A DNA stretch of 64,000 bases from NCBI RefSeq assembly GCF_003334855.1, contig NZ_QOWE01000023.1, positions 1-64,000 on the forward strand, read 5' to 3'. Under the pieces are notes generated by a model. That model saw nothing but the letters and a program-made list of their open reading frames with translations. It made no database searches and had not been told where the DNA came from. Made by a program: the position numbers and the translations under genes. The DNA comes from Larkinella punicea (GTDB lineage: Bacteria; Bacteroidota; Bacteroidia; Cytophagales; Spirosomataceae). Each line of letters begins with the position of its first letter. Positions within the stretch are counted from its first letter, which is position 1. Shown here piece by piece: positions 1-9,098 of this stretch.

Positions 1-210
1 CACATAGGTAACGGTGTCAGGCACCTAAGGCACTGCTGTTTTTATCCATCCCCCACCGCTTAGCCGAGTGACTACCAAAGATAATTCGGTTAATGGTAAT
101 CAAAGAGGGTGTCGAACAAAGGTATGATCGGCACGCGGAGAAAGATTTCTTATTTTAGCTACCGACGCTACGCTGTTGAACCTCTAACGGGGCAGGAGAT
201 CGTTTTTTAT

Positions 211-309
211 TGAGTAAAACTCAGTAAATGACCAACCCGTCGGGTCGCTACGCGATCTCAAGCCACACTACTCTTCCTTTTTCTACAAACATCAGGTCGC
301 CAGGCGACC
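211..309. repeat. Cluster of short REP-like palindromes
   Basis: Four short palindromes follow one another: TGAGTAAAACTCA (211-223), ACCCGTCGGGT (235-245), TCGCTACGCGA (245-255) and GGTCGCCAGGCGACC (295-309). The last is preceded by CTACAAACATCAG (283-295), which recurs exactly at 40315-40327, again beside a hairpin. The cluster lies just 3' of the GMC oxidoreductase stop codon. I see no gene in 1-331; positions 1-210 hold only weaker fragments of the same style. Confidence 0.55.
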
Positions 310-331
310 AGGAATTTAACTCAAGCGCCTT

Positions 332-2077
332 CTAAATATTTTTTCGCTTGACCTCATCGATCAAATACTCACTCGTGCGCATGGATGCGGCCAGGATGGT
401 CCAGGTGACGTTTTTGTCGCCCTGGGTCACGAAGGGGGCGGCATCGACGACGAACAGGTTCTTGACGTCGTGGGCCTGCTGAAACTTGTTCAGCGCCGAC
501 TTGGCGGGGTCGTTTCCCATCCGCACCGTCCCGACTTCGTGGATAATCCGGCCCGGAGCCGCCAGTCCGTAGTTCTGGTCTTTGCCGGGTTTGTTGCCCA
601 TCGGCATGCCGCCCATCGCGTCGATGATTTGCTCGAACGTATCCTGCATGTGTTTCGCCTGTTTGACCTCGTTATCCGACCATTTGTAGTGAAACCGCAG
701 CGTCGGAATCCCGTATTTATCGACCGTATTCGGATCAATTTCGCAGTAATTGCTTTCCAGCGGAATCGGTTCGCCCCGGCCCGACATGCTCACGTAGGCA
801 CCATAAAACCGGCGAACGTCGTCTTTCAATCCGGCACCGTAGCCGCCGGCGGGTTTCATCTTACCGTCGCGTCCGGGAATTTTGCCGTTCAGGTTTTCAA
901 TGCCGCCCCCAAAACCGTAGCCGGGCATGCCCATGCCGCCACCGTATTCGATGTGGTAGCCGCGCGGAAAATCCAGTTTTTTGTTGTCGAGCCACCAGGG
1001 CGTAAAGACGTGCATCCCGCCTACGCCGTCTTCATTGTAGCGTTTGCGGTCCATCAGGGCCGGAACAAACCCGGACCGGGAAGCGCCGGTGGAATCATTC
1101 AGGTATTTGCCGACTACGCCACTCGAATTGGCGAGTCCGTTCGGGAAACGGGACGATTTGGAATTGAGCAGCAGCCGCGCCGATTCGCAGGTGCTGGCTC
1201 CCAGAATCACGGTTTTTCCGTAAACCGACACTTCCTGCATGCTGATCGTATCGACGTAGGAAACGCCCGTGGCTAAACCAGTTTTGGCGTCGGTCAGCAC
1301 TTCCCGCACCATCGCGTTGTTTTGCAGCGTCAGATTGCCGGTTTTCATGGCCGGAATGCACAGCACCGACGACGAGGAGAAATCGGCATAGGCTGAGCAG
1401 CCCCGGTTGCACTGGCGACAGTAAAAACACTGCCCGCGCTCTTTGTTAATCGGCTGGGTCAGAATGGATAAGCGCGACGGAATGACGGGAATGCCAATGC
1501 CGGTAGCGGCTTTTTTGAGCATCAGCTCGTGCAAACGCGGTTTGGGTGGTGGCAAAAAGTGGCCATCCGGTTCGTTGTGCATGTTTTCGACCGACCCGAA
1601 AACGCCGATGAGTTTATCCACCCGGTCGTAGAACGGTTTCATGTCGTCGTAGGTGATGGGCCAGTCGTCGCCAATTCCGGTGAGGGAACCGCGCCGGAAA
1701 TCGTCGGGACCGAAGCGCATCGAAATGCGGCCCCAGTGGTTGGTGCGACCGCCCAGCATCCGGGAGCGGAACCAGTGAAAATCGGCACCGGGTTTCGAAG
1801 AATACGGTTCCCCTTCGATTTCCCAACCACCCCAGGCGGCATCGAAATCACCGCCCGCCCGCGTGGTGCTGGCTCCGCGCCGGGGCGATTCATACGGCCA
1901 TTTGAGCTGGGTCATGTATTTCGGATCAGCCGGATCGAAATACCCGCCGGCTTCGAGGAGCAGCACTTTGGCCCCGGCTTTGGTCAGCATGTAGGCTGCC
2001 ATACCGCCCCCGGCACCCGATCCGACGACGATGGCGTCGTAAACCGTCGGGGCTTTTTTGAGTTGAAAAAGATCCAT
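332..2077 (-). CDS. GMC family FAD-dependent oxidoreductase
   Basis: Flavoenzyme of the glucose-methanol-choline family, which oxidises alcohol groups of sugars or polyols. Visible signs are the N-terminal FAD-binding Rossmann motif VVGSGAGGG (residues 17-25), the GGRTNHWGR motif (109-117), and the C-terminal His/Asn region with H513 in HEVGTVRMG and N556. A four-cysteine run (C217, C220, C223, C227) followed by a Ser-rich stretch is typical of the gluconate-dehydrogenase-like branch. No export signal is obvious. Length (581 aa) fits the family. The usual small partner subunit is not adjacent here; downstream (1-331) holds only palindromic repeats. Substrate cannot be told from sequence. Confidence 0.9.
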   Translation of the reverse strand: MDLFQLKKAPTVYDAIVVGSGAGGGMAAYMLTKAGAKVLLLEAGGYFDPADPKYMTQLKWPYESPRRGASTTRAGGDFDAAWGGWEIEGEPYSSKPGADFHWFRSRMLGGRTNHWGRISMRFGPDDFRRGSLTGIGDDWPITYDDMKPFYDRVDKLIGVFGSVENMHNEPDGHFLPPPKPRLHELMLKKAATGIGIPVIPSRLSILTQPINKERGQCFYCRQCNRGCSAYADFSSSSVLCIPAMKTGNLTLQNNAMVREVLTDAKTGLATGVSYVDTISMQEVSVYGKTVILGASTCESARLLLNSKSSRFPNGLANSSGVVGKYLNDSTGASRSGFVPALMDRKRYNEDGVGGMHVFTPWWLDNKKLDFPRGYHIEYGGGMGMPGYGFGGGIENLNGKIPGRDGKMKPAGGYGAGLKDDVRRFYGAYVSMSGRGEPIPLESNYCEIDPNTVDKYGIPTLRFHYKWSDNEVKQAKHMQDTFEQIIDAMGGMPMGNKPGKDQNYGLAAPGRIIHEVGTVRMGNDPAKSALNKFQQAHDVKNLFVVDAAPFVTQGDKNVTWTILAASMRTSEYLIDEVKRKNI

Positions 2078-2112
2078 TGAACGAGGCTATAGGATAAGGA
2101 GTTATCCCAAAA

Positions 2113-2153
2113 AGCAGTAAAACCGCATCACCTACTGATGCGGTTTTACTGCT
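2113..2153 (-). terminator. Rho-independent terminator
   Basis: Perfect 18-bp stem (2113-2130 with 2136-2153) around the 5-base loop CCTAC. On the minus strand it is followed by a T run, so it should end the transcript of the 2194-2661 gene. T-rich sequence on the other side would let it work in both directions. Confidence 0.85.
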
Positions 2154-2193
2154 TCTGTTTTTCGCGGATCAGCCGGGTTTAGAAACTTATAAT

Positions 2194-2661
2194 TTAATCG
2201 GCATGGCCCCGGTTGGCAGCGGGTTCCGTGGGGTTGATGCTTCGGGAAGGAAGCGGGCTGACCGGCTTCATTTCCAGCATTTTCTGGTCCCAGAGCGCAA
2301 TGGAATCGTGAGCGACGTTCAGTTTGGCCAGCTCATTGACTAACTCGTTATAGGCCCGTTGGTTGAGGCTTTTCAGGCTTTGCAGATCCGCCGGTTTCAG
2401 CAGGGCCAGGGTTTCGATGAGCGTCAGTCGCCCGACATCCGCCAGATTACAAACTTTCCGACGCCGGACGATGGAATAGAACGTTGTCCGGGTCTGCACC
2501 CGCAGCGGAATTTGTTCGAGGGTGATGGCGGGGATTTCGCTGAGGATCTGTTTTCGCCGTCGGATTTCGCTTTCCAGAAACGACTGCAACCGGATCAGCT
2601 CAACTCCGGAGATGGTCGCTATTTTCTGGCGCAACTGATCGAGGTTATATTCCTCCTGCAT
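2194..2661 (-). CDS. Small protein with RpoA C-terminal-domain-like fold
   Basis: About 155 residues from the ATG at 2661; a TTG 42 bases upstream is possible but less likely. The N-terminal half is helical and charged (LDQLRQKIATISGVELIRLQ). The C-terminal half has the pattern of the helix-hairpin-helix domain of the RNA polymerase alpha subunit: a run ending in CNLADVGRLT, then LLKPADLQSLKSLNQRAYNE and ELAKLNV, matching the 'L..L..L...dL..ir.fG.kSl.ELe..L...GL' layout. No alpha N-terminal domain is present. It may contact DNA, sigma or another regulator, but this is inferred from a motif read by eye. It is a single-gene unit with its own terminator. Confidence 0.5.
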   Translation of the reverse strand: MQEEYNLDQLRQKIATISGVELIRLQSFLESEIRRRKQILSEIPAITLEQIPLRVQTRTTFYSIVRRRKVCNLADVGRLTLIETLALLKPADLQSLKSLNQRAYNELVNELAKLNVAHDSIALWDQKMLEMKPVSPLPSRSINPTEPAANRGHAD

Positions 2662-2772
2662 GGTGTGTACGGTCTGATTCGGTGGGGTATTGTGCCGGAT
2701 CAAAATTAGCGGGTGAAACCGTGGCTTTCAACGGAAACTGCCCGTTTTTTTAGGGAAATTTACGGGTTTCAC

Positions 2773-4053
2773 TCAATAGCTCTGGTGAATTTCTGTCAGA
2801 AAAGCCGCCGTCCGGTTCCGCATATCGGCCACCGATCCGGCAAAATTGTTGTGCATCATACTGAACAGCAATAACTTTCCTTTCTTCGTAATCAAATAAC
2901 CGCTCAGGTTATAAACGCCCGTCATCGACCCGGATTTGGCAAAGACGAACGGGCGATCCGTTTTGTAGACCCGCTGAATGGTTCCCGTCGAGCCGCCAAT
3001 CGCCAGCAATTGAAATAGCCGCTCCTGCGGTACGGTTTTGTAGATCTTCTGTAACAAACTGATAATCGAACGCGGAGTAAACAGATTATACCGCGACAAG
3101 CCCGAACCATCGACCCAGTTGGGTTTGTCCGGCAAATCCGCCAGACGGTTTTTCAGGACGGTTTGAATACCCACCGAACTGTTGACGGTATCCTGCACCG
3201 ACGAACAGAGCAGCATCAGGTGTTCGGCCAGGGTGTTGTCGCTGACCTGCAACATCCGTTTGTAAAGGGAGTCGGCGGGTTGGCTATACAGCGTTTTGGC
3301 CAAGCGGTCGAAGGGAATGGAAGCCGTGGCAACATCGCGGTGCAGGGTGTCGGCGAGTAATTGCGCGGCCAGTTGCGGAGACCAGCGAAAGGGAATATCC
3401 TGATGAAAAGGACGCACGGCCGCCGGGCGGTCGAAATGGTTACTATGTTCGTCGCGCTGAACGCTTCTCGAAAATTTTCGCACGGAAACCGCCGACACGC
3501 TATCCCGGAAAAACCGGGGTTCTACGTCCAGACGCGCGATGCGATCCGGAGAACCGAAGCGAACAAAATTGCCGTATAGCGGCAACGGAGCCAATTCTGC
3601 CGAATAATCATCGTTGAAATCATCCCAGGCCCAGCCGGGTCCGAAACGTTGACCGCTGTAATTAGTTGTTGAAAAAAACAGCCGTTCGGGACGGTTTCGC
3701 AAAAACCGCAAAACCGTGGTGTCGGGCAGGTTCTGGTTCAGCAAGGAAGGGTCGCCGGTTCCCCAGAAAATCAGAGAGTCGGAGCGCGTGATGTAGCGCA
3801 AAGCCGGGATGGAATCGCTCAGGGTGACTAAACCGGCGTAAAAACTGAACAGCTTGGTGTTGGATGCGGGGGTAAAATACAGGTGGGCTTGGTGCTGCAC
3901 GACCATTTTCTGCTTTTCCCAGTCGTATAAAGCAAACCCGGTCGCATGATCGGCGAGTTGGGGATCCTGGCGAAGCTGGCGCTGAATTGGGCGGTAGGTT
4001 GAACAGCCGGTCAGCACCAGCCAAAGGCCGAGGAGGTATAAAGGAAATCGCAT
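2773..4053 (-). CDS. dacB: D-alanyl-D-alanine carboxypeptidase (PBP4-type, peptidase S13), lipoprotein
   Basis: Periplasmic serine carboxypeptidase/endopeptidase acting on peptidoglycan cross-bridges. All three penicillin-binding motifs are visible: SxxK as S64-N-T-K67, SDN at 271-273 and KSGS at 373-376. The start MRFPLYLLGLWLVLTGC gives a lipoprotein signal with Cys17, so it is probably membrane-anchored. At 426 residues it is near the length of PBP4 relatives. It sits alone between the RpoA-CTD-like gene and msrB, all on the minus strand; the msrB terminator upstream suggests a separate promoter. The S13 assignment rests on the order and spacing of the motifs. Confidence 0.9.
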   Translation of the reverse strand: MRFPLYLLGLWLVLTGCSTYRPIQRQLRQDPQLADHATGFALYDWEKQKMVVQHQAHLYFTPASNTKLFSFYAGLVTLSDSIPALRYITRSDSLIFWGTGDPSLLNQNLPDTTVLRFLRNRPERLFFSTTNYSGQRFGPGWAWDDFNDDYSAELAPLPLYGNFVRFGSPDRIARLDVEPRFFRDSVSAVSVRKFSRSVQRDEHSNHFDRPAAVRPFHQDIPFRWSPQLAAQLLADTLHRDVATASIPFDRLAKTLYSQPADSLYKRMLQVSDNTLAEHLMLLCSSVQDTVNSSVGIQTVLKNRLADLPDKPNWVDGSGLSRYNLFTPRSIISLLQKIYKTVPQERLFQLLAIGGSTGTIQRVYKTDRPFVFAKSGSMTGVYNLSGYLITKKGKLLLFSMMHNNFAGSVADMRNRTAAFLTEIHQSY

Positions 4054-4132
4054 ACCCCAAAATACGGTTTTTTGCGTTTAGTAAAGCGAAGAGACCGGCA
4101 AGACGTTACTTTTTAAACACCTCTATCACGAA

Positions 4133-4167
4133 AAAACCGCCCGAATCGTTGTGATCCGGGCGGTTTT
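4133..4167 (-). terminator. Rho-independent terminator of msrB
   Basis: A 15-bp stem with one mismatch (4133-4147 with 4153-4167), loop GTTGT, core CCGCCCG/CGGGCGG. On the minus strand it ends in a run of six T. It begins about 10 bases past the msrB stop codon. Confidence 0.85.
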
Positions 4168-4177
4168 CCTGAAAAAC

Positions 4178-4573
4178 TCAGGCAAGTTTCAGCTTCAGCG
4201 ATACCGAATTCAGGCAATACCGCAAGCCCGCTGGTGGAGGGCCATCGTTAAAAACGTGGCCGAGGTGGGCGTCGCAAACCGCACACAGCACTTCAACCCG
4301 CGACATGCCGTAGGTGTAGTCGTTTTCGAGGTGAATCAATTCCGGATCCATGGGTTCGGTAAAACTGGGCCAGCCCGTGCCGGAATCAAATTTTTGTTTG
4401 GATTCGAACAGGTCGGTGCCGCAGCAAACGCACTCGTAAACGCCGGGGTCGTGACTTTCGCAGTATTCGCCCGTAAAAGCCCGTTCAGTTCCTTTCTGGC
4501 GCGCAACCCGGTATTGTTCCGGCGTCAGTTGCTGGCGCCATTCTTCATCGGTTTTAATGACTTTCGTGATCAT
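4178..4573 (-). CDS. msrB: Peptide-methionine (R)-S-oxide reductase
   Basis: Repairs methionine-R-sulfoxide in proteins using thioredoxin. The 131-residue protein is a complete MsrB domain: zinc-binding cysteine pairs C48/C51 (CVCC) and C97/C100 (CAVC), the GTGWPSF segment, the HLGHVFNDGPPP loop and the catalytic cysteine in RYCLNSVSL (C120). No signal peptide, so cytoplasmic. It is divergent from recQ with about 110 bases between the start codons and has its own terminator. Confidence 0.96.
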   Translation of the reverse strand: MITKVIKTDEEWRQQLTPEQYRVARQKGTERAFTGEYCESHDPGVYECVCCGTDLFESKQKFDSGTGWPSFTEPMDPELIHLENDYTYGMSRVEVLCAVCDAHLGHVFNDGPPPAGLRYCLNSVSLKLKLA

Positions 4574-4686
4574 GTTTTTTAATTGGTTGTAAGCAGATGG
4601 TCGTCTGATAACTCATAAAGTCGTCGCGCGAAAGTTCGATTACAAGTGTAAACTAATTTCGGATTGATTTATCTTTACTGTTGGTT

Positions 4687-6606
4687 ATGACCATCCACCA
4701 AATTCTTAAACAATTCTGGGGGTACGAGTCGTTCCGGCCTTTGCAGGAGGACATCATTCGCTCCGTGCTCGACCGGCGTGACACGCTCGTACTGCTGCCC
4801 ACCGGCGGGGGTAAATCCGTTTGTTTCCAAGTGCCAGCCCTGGCGCTGGGCGGTGTTTGCCTCGTCGTAACCCCACTGATTGCCTTGATGAAAGACCAGG
4901 TCGAGCAATTGCGGAAACGCGGTATTTCGGCCGTGGCGATTTATTCGGGTATGCACTGGCGGGAAATCGACCGGGCACTCGACAACTGTATCTATGGCAA
5001 CGTCCGTTTTCTCTACGTTTCGCCCGAACGACTCCAGACCGAAATTCTGATTGAACGGGTCAAGCAGATGAAAATTAGTTTGCTGGCCGTCGACGAAGCG
5101 CACTGTATTTCGGCCTGGGGCTACGATTTTCGCCCTCCCTATCTCCAGATTGCGGCTTTTCGCGACCTGCTGCCGGGCGTTCCGGTGGTGGCCCTGACGG
5201 CTTCGGCCACGCCGGATGTGCAGTCGGATATTGTTGAAAGACTCGAAATGCGGCAGCCGCAGGTGTTCCGTCAAACGTTCGCCCGCAAGAATTTGTCATA
5301 TTCTGCGTTTTACGAAGAGAATAAAGAAGCCCGCCTGCTGAAAGTGTTGCAGGGCGTTCCGGGTTCGGCCATTGTTTATGTGCGGAGTCGGCGGCAAACG
5401 CAGGATGTGGCCGAGTGGCTGCACCACCAGGGCATCCGCGCCGATTATTACCACGCGGGGTTGACGGCAAAGCAACGGTCTGATAAACAGGACGCCTGGG
5501 TTCATAACCGTATACGGGTGATCGTGGCTACGAATGCCTTTGGCATGGGAATCGACAAACCCGACGTCCGAACGGTTGTTCACCTGGATGTGCCGGATAG
5601 CCTGGAAGCCTATTACCAGGAAGCCGGGCGGGCGGGTCGCGACGAGAAAAAAGCGTATGCGGTTTTACTGTACAGCCACAAGGACTTAAGTGACATCGAA
5701 CAGCGGGTGATTCAGCAATACCAGCCGGTTGAAATGCTCCGGCGGGTGTATCAGGCACTGGCGAACTACGCGAATCTGGCCATTGGCGGGGGTGAATTCT
5801 CCGACATCGATTTCGACCTGACGGCATTCTGTCAGGCGTTTCAATTGCCGGTAACGGATACGCATTATGCGCTGAAACAGTTGCAGTTGGAAGGTTTTAT
5901 TGAGTTGAGTGAAGCCTATTTCAGTCCGTCGAAAGTGATGATTGCGGTGGATAACCGGGCGTTGTATGAGTTTCAGGTCATGAATCCGCATTACGATTCA
6001 TTTCTGAAGCTGTTGCTGCGGATTTACGGGGGAGAACTGTTCACCAATTTCGTCAGCATTTCGGAAAGTTCGCTGGCCAAAACCACGCGAATGCCGGAAA
6101 CCGAAGTTCTTTCGTATCTGGAACAACTGTCACAACGGTCGATTCTGGTGTATGAAAAACAAAAAGACAAACCGCAACTGACGTTCCTGACCCCGCGTTT
6201 CGATGCCCGGAATTTGCCGGTCAATGTCATGCAACTGGAACAGCGAAAGCAGCGGGATCTGGCTAAAGTGCGGGCGATGGTCGATTACGTCCAGAACCCG
6301 ATTCAGTGCCGTACGCGGCTGTTGCAGGCTTATTTTGGCGAGATGCCCGGCGATGCCTGCGGAGTTTGCGACCACTGTTTAAGTCAAAACCAGCACCCGC
6401 CGGATTCCGATGAACTTCGGCAGCGGATTTTGCAATACCTTGACGCTTCGGGCGGGCACGGACTCGCGCCCCGGCTGCTGGCCGATCAGTTGAATTTGAC
6501 CACCGACCGGCTTTCCGCCGTTCTCCGCCAGATGCTGGCTGACGAACAATTGCGGATTGATGCCGCCGGTAATTTGCACAGAATGAACACAATGAATCAA
6601 CGATAA
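4687..6606 (+). CDS. recQ: ATP-dependent DNA helicase RecQ
   Basis: 3'-to-5' DNA helicase of recombination and repair. I chose ATG at 4687; an in-frame TTG six bases earlier is less likely. From that start, Walker A is TGGGKS (39-44), the DEAH box D136-H139 is followed by CISAWGYDF as in RecQ, and helicase motif VI contains QEAGRAGRDE. The zinc-binding cysteines of the RQC domain are in CRTRLLQAYFGEMPGDAC and CGVCDHC, followed by a winged-helix-like tail. There is no HRDC domain, so this is a shorter RecQ (639 aa). The next gene starts 4 bases after the stop, suggesting co-transcription. Confidence 0.95.
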   Translation: MTIHQILKQFWGYESFRPLQEDIIRSVLDRRDTLVLLPTGGGKSVCFQVPALALGGVCLVVTPLIALMKDQVEQLRKRGISAVAIYSGMHWREIDRALDNCIYGNVRFLYVSPERLQTEILIERVKQMKISLLAVDEAHCISAWGYDFRPPYLQIAAFRDLLPGVPVVALTASATPDVQSDIVERLEMRQPQVFRQTFARKNLSYSAFYEENKEARLLKVLQGVPGSAIVYVRSRRQTQDVAEWLHHQGIRADYYHAGLTAKQRSDKQDAWVHNRIRVIVATNAFGMGIDKPDVRTVVHLDVPDSLEAYYQEAGRAGRDEKKAYAVLLYSHKDLSDIEQRVIQQYQPVEMLRRVYQALANYANLAIGGGEFSDIDFDLTAFCQAFQLPVTDTHYALKQLQLEGFIELSEAYFSPSKVMIAVDNRALYEFQVMNPHYDSFLKLLLRIYGGELFTNFVSISESSLAKTTRMPETEVLSYLEQLSQRSILVYEKQKDKPQLTFLTPRFDARNLPVNVMQLEQRKQRDLAKVRAMVDYVQNPIQCRTRLLQAYFGEMPGDACGVCDHCLSQNQHPPDSDELRQRILQYLDASGGHGLAPRLLADQLNLTTDRLSAVLRQMLADEQLRIDAAGNLHRMNTMNQR

Positions 6607-6610
6607 GTAC

Positions 6611-8014
6611 ATGAAGAACTCTGTTTTACGCTTGCTCCTGACCGTTCTGGTGGGTTCTACTTCCTTGATGGTCCGGGCACAATACCAGCCGGGTTTGGTA
6701 AGCAGCAACTACGGTGGCATCCACCGGATGCTTCAGAATCCGTCCTCCATTGCCGGTTCACGGTACAAATTTCAAATCATTGCCTTCACCGGCACATCTT
6801 CCGTTAATTCTTTATACACGAAATACGTAGCGAAAGGTTTGTTTCAAACGATTCAGTTGCCTTATAGTCAGGGGCTTAGTTTACCCCTTCGAACGATTGG
6901 CTCCATCACGGATGCGCCCCGAACCACGTCGTATTCCGAAATTCTGGGACCGTCCATTTTGCTCAATGTCGACGGCAACCAGACGATTGCGCTCCACACG
7001 CGGATGAAAAGTTACCTGTATGGCTCCGCTTTGCCCGAAAACTTAACCGAGGCCTATCGTAACCGGCTTTTTTACAGGAATTTACAGCCGTCGGCAGGGA
7101 ACATGGATTTCAACCTGGCGCACAACAGCTATGGCGAAATTGGCCTGACGTATGGTTTGCAGGTTTTCGACGGGCATTGGCACCGCTTGAATGTGGGGGC
7201 TACGGTTCGGCGGATTGTGGGGGCGCAGCTCAGTTACCTGAATGCCCGGGGCAATTATGCGATTCTCCAGAACAACGGCGATGTGGAGAAAACGCTGGAC
7301 ATTACCAATCTGCAATATGAACTCGGCCAAACGACGCCCCGCAAGGATTTTGGCCTTTCGTCGGTTTTTTCCAGGGCCTACGGTAGCGGTTGGGGGTATG
7401 ATCTCGGTGCCACCTATGAAATCGGCCGCCGAACAACCGGAAGGGGGTATGATTCGTATGCGTCGACAAAAGACCCGCGCCCGGCCTACTGGCTGCGGTT
7501 ATCGGCGGCTTTGATGAATGGTGGAAGTATCAAATACCCGGCGGGTCAGTCGGTAACCGGCAGTGGTCGGCTGACGTTTCAGCAGGAAGAACTGGAGAAA
7601 TTCGGCAATGCGCCGACGGATTATCTGACGACTAAATCCGATAACATCCCGCAGCCGTATGATCCTGGAAAAGTCGCTTTGCCAAGAATGGTGCATTTTG
7701 AAGCGGATATGCGGCTGATGCCGTCCTTTTATGTCAACGGCTTGTTGATGAACAACCTGTCGGCGGCTTCATCGACTCAGATGCCAAACATGCTGATTAT
7801 CACGCCCCGGTTTGAAGATGAGGACGTCGAATTTGGCCTCCCGATTTCGATTATCGGTGCCGATAGCCGGGTTGCGGTTGGCATGTCAACCCGCTTAGGT
7901 CCCATCACCCTCGGTTTCAGCGATATGGGACGGCTTTTCAGCAAGAAAGGGGATAACCGGAGTTCCATCGCCTGGATCGGTTTCTCCGTCTGGAAATGGC
8001 GGGAAAAGGGTTAG
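6611..8014 (+). CDS. DUF5723-like outer-membrane protein
   Basis: 467-residue secreted protein with a cleavable signal peptide ending near VRA (residue 23). The segment after it, SSNYGGIHRMLQNPSSIAGS, matches the opening of the DUF5723 family as I remember it: surface beta-barrel proteins of Bacteroidota of unknown role. The rest alternates short polar and aromatic/hydrophobic stretches, as expected for barrel strands. It starts 4 bases after recQ, so transcription is probably shared, though function is unlikely to be. Its TAG stop coincides with the first base of the large inverted repeat at 8014-8114. Confidence 0.7.
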   Translation: MKNSVLRLLLTVLVGSTSLMVRAQYQPGLVSSNYGGIHRMLQNPSSIAGSRYKFQIIAFTGTSSVNSLYTKYVAKGLFQTIQLPYSQGLSLPLRTIGSITDAPRTTSYSEILGPSILLNVDGNQTIALHTRMKSYLYGSALPENLTEAYRNRLFYRNLQPSAGNMDFNLAHNSYGEIGLTYGLQVFDGHWHRLNVGATVRRIVGAQLSYLNARGNYAILQNNGDVEKTLDITNLQYELGQTTPRKDFGLSSVFSRAYGSGWGYDLGATYEIGRRTTGRGYDSYASTKDPRPAYWLRLSAALMNGGSIKYPAGQSVTGSGRLTFQQEELEKFGNAPTDYLTTKSDNIPQPYDPGKVALPRMVHFEADMRLMPSFYVNGLLMNNLSAASSTQMPNMLIITPRFEDEDVEFGLPISIIGADSRVAVGMSTRLGPITLGFSDMGRLFSKKGDNRSSIAWIGFSVWKWREKG

Positions 8015-8114
8015 GAGTGAAGAATTAAGAGTCAAAAATTAAAAGTAGGCTAACGCATTTTTTTCAAGCTTGCGTCAGCCTACTTTTAATTTTTAACTCT
8101 TAATTCTTCACTCC
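8014..8114. repeat. Long word-structured inverted repeat between convergent genes
   Basis: Two 44-base arms (8014-8057 and 8071-8114) pair at 42 of 44 positions around a 13-base loop. The arm is purine-rich on the tpiA coding strand and built of near-repeats (GAAGAATTAAGAG, AAAAATTAAAAG). It ends in the core GGCTGACGCA, shared with the repeat at 10810-10908. The right arm contains the last codons and stop of tpiA. It probably also ends transcription in both directions. Confidence 0.85.
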
Positions 8115-8867
8115 CTTCACGACAAGGGTGAATTCCCGGGATTTCAGGGAAGCACCGCCAATCAGACCGCCATCGACGTCCGGCTGGGCGAAGAGTTCGG
8201 CGGCATTTTTCTCGTTGGCACTCCCGCCGTACAGAATCGAGGTGTTGTCGGCTACTTCCTGGCCATATTGGCTGGCGATGTGTTGCCGCAGCATGGCGTG
8301 CATTTCCTGCGCCTGGTCCGAGGTGGCGGTTAGGCCCGTGCCGATGGCCCAGATGGGTTCGTAGGCAATGACGATGTTCGCAAACTGTTCCGGGGATAGA
8401 TGAAACAGGCTTTCGGTCAGTTGGGCGCGTACGAAATCCAGGTGGACTTCGGTCTGGCGTTGTTCCAGCGACTCACCACAGCAAAAGATGGGGGTCAGGC
8501 CGTTGGCCAGCGCACTGTTTACTTTGTCAGCCAGTTGCGCGTTCGTTTCGCTGAAATACTGCCGCCGTTCGCTGTGGCCCAGAATCACGTACCGAACACC
8601 GAGTGACTTCAGCATGGGGGCCGAAATTTCACCCGTATACGCTCCGGAAGCCTTTTCGTGGCAATTCTGAGCACCCAGTGCCACCCGCGTCTGGCCTTCC
8701 AGATAGGGCTTGAGGGTGGTAAGGTAAAGAGCCGGAGGGCACAGCACGACATCGACCTCTCCCGTCACCTCATCTTTGATCATATTGACCACTTCCGACA
8801 CCAACGCGACAGCCTCGTCGAGCGTCTTGTTCATTTTCCAGTTTCCGGCAACAATTTTTTTACGCAT
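8100..8867 (-). CDS. tpiA: Triosephosphate isomerase
   Basis: Interconverts dihydroxyacetone phosphate and glyceraldehyde 3-phosphate in glycolysis. Catalytic residues are visible: N9-W-K11 in AGNWKMN, H98 in LGHSERR and E170 in AYEPIWAIGTG; the phosphate-binding GG loop is near the C-terminus (GGLIGGASL). 255 residues, normal for the family. The last codons (tail VKGVKN) and the stop lie inside the right arm of the 8014-8114 inverted repeat, so the tail appears to be supplied by the repeat. Confidence 0.98.
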   Translation of the reverse strand: MRKKIVAGNWKMNKTLDEAVALVSEVVNMIKDEVTGEVDVVLCPPALYLTTLKPYLEGQTRVALGAQNCHEKASGAYTGEISAPMLKSLGVRYVILGHSERRQYFSETNAQLADKVNSALANGLTPIFCCGESLEQRQTEVHLDFVRAQLTESLFHLSPEQFANIVIAYEPIWAIGTGLTATSDQAQEMHAMLRQHIASQYGQEVADNTSILYGGSANEKNAAELFAQPDVDGGLIGGASLKSREFTLVVKGVKN

Positions 8868-9021
8868 TGGTTATTGGATGGTTTAAGCCCTGATTACGAA
8901 TCGAATACAAAAAGCAGGGTGTCTCTAAACTTAATTTTACGGTTTCTTGTTCAGCCACTCGCAGGACGAAATTAGCGGTTTTTCAACAGCATTTGCCATT
9001 CAAATAAAAAGTATAAAAATT

Positions 9022-9031
9022 GTTGCGCAAC
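9022..9031. promoter_or_regulatory. Palindrome upstream of the aspartyl protease gene
   Basis: GTTGCGCAAC is a perfect 10-base palindrome; ATTGTTGCGCAACGAT extends it to 16 with one mismatch. It lies about 70 bases before the start codon at 9099 in AT-rich DNA, where an operator could sit. No matching regulator is recognised. Confidence 0.3.
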
Positions 9032-9098
9032 GATTTTGAAAAAATTGTGTTATTAGACAAAATAGTTGTAACTTTCTTACGTATTCACAAAAAAAGCC

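Noticed and set aside
211-309. Possible CRISPR-like array of palindromes
   Set aside because: Units differ in sequence and spacing and there are no cas genes; REP-like elements fit better.
470-1276. 268-codon plus-strand frame opposite the GMC oxidoreductase
   Set aside because: Antisense shadow with no domain or plausible start; the GMC protein is intact on the other strand.
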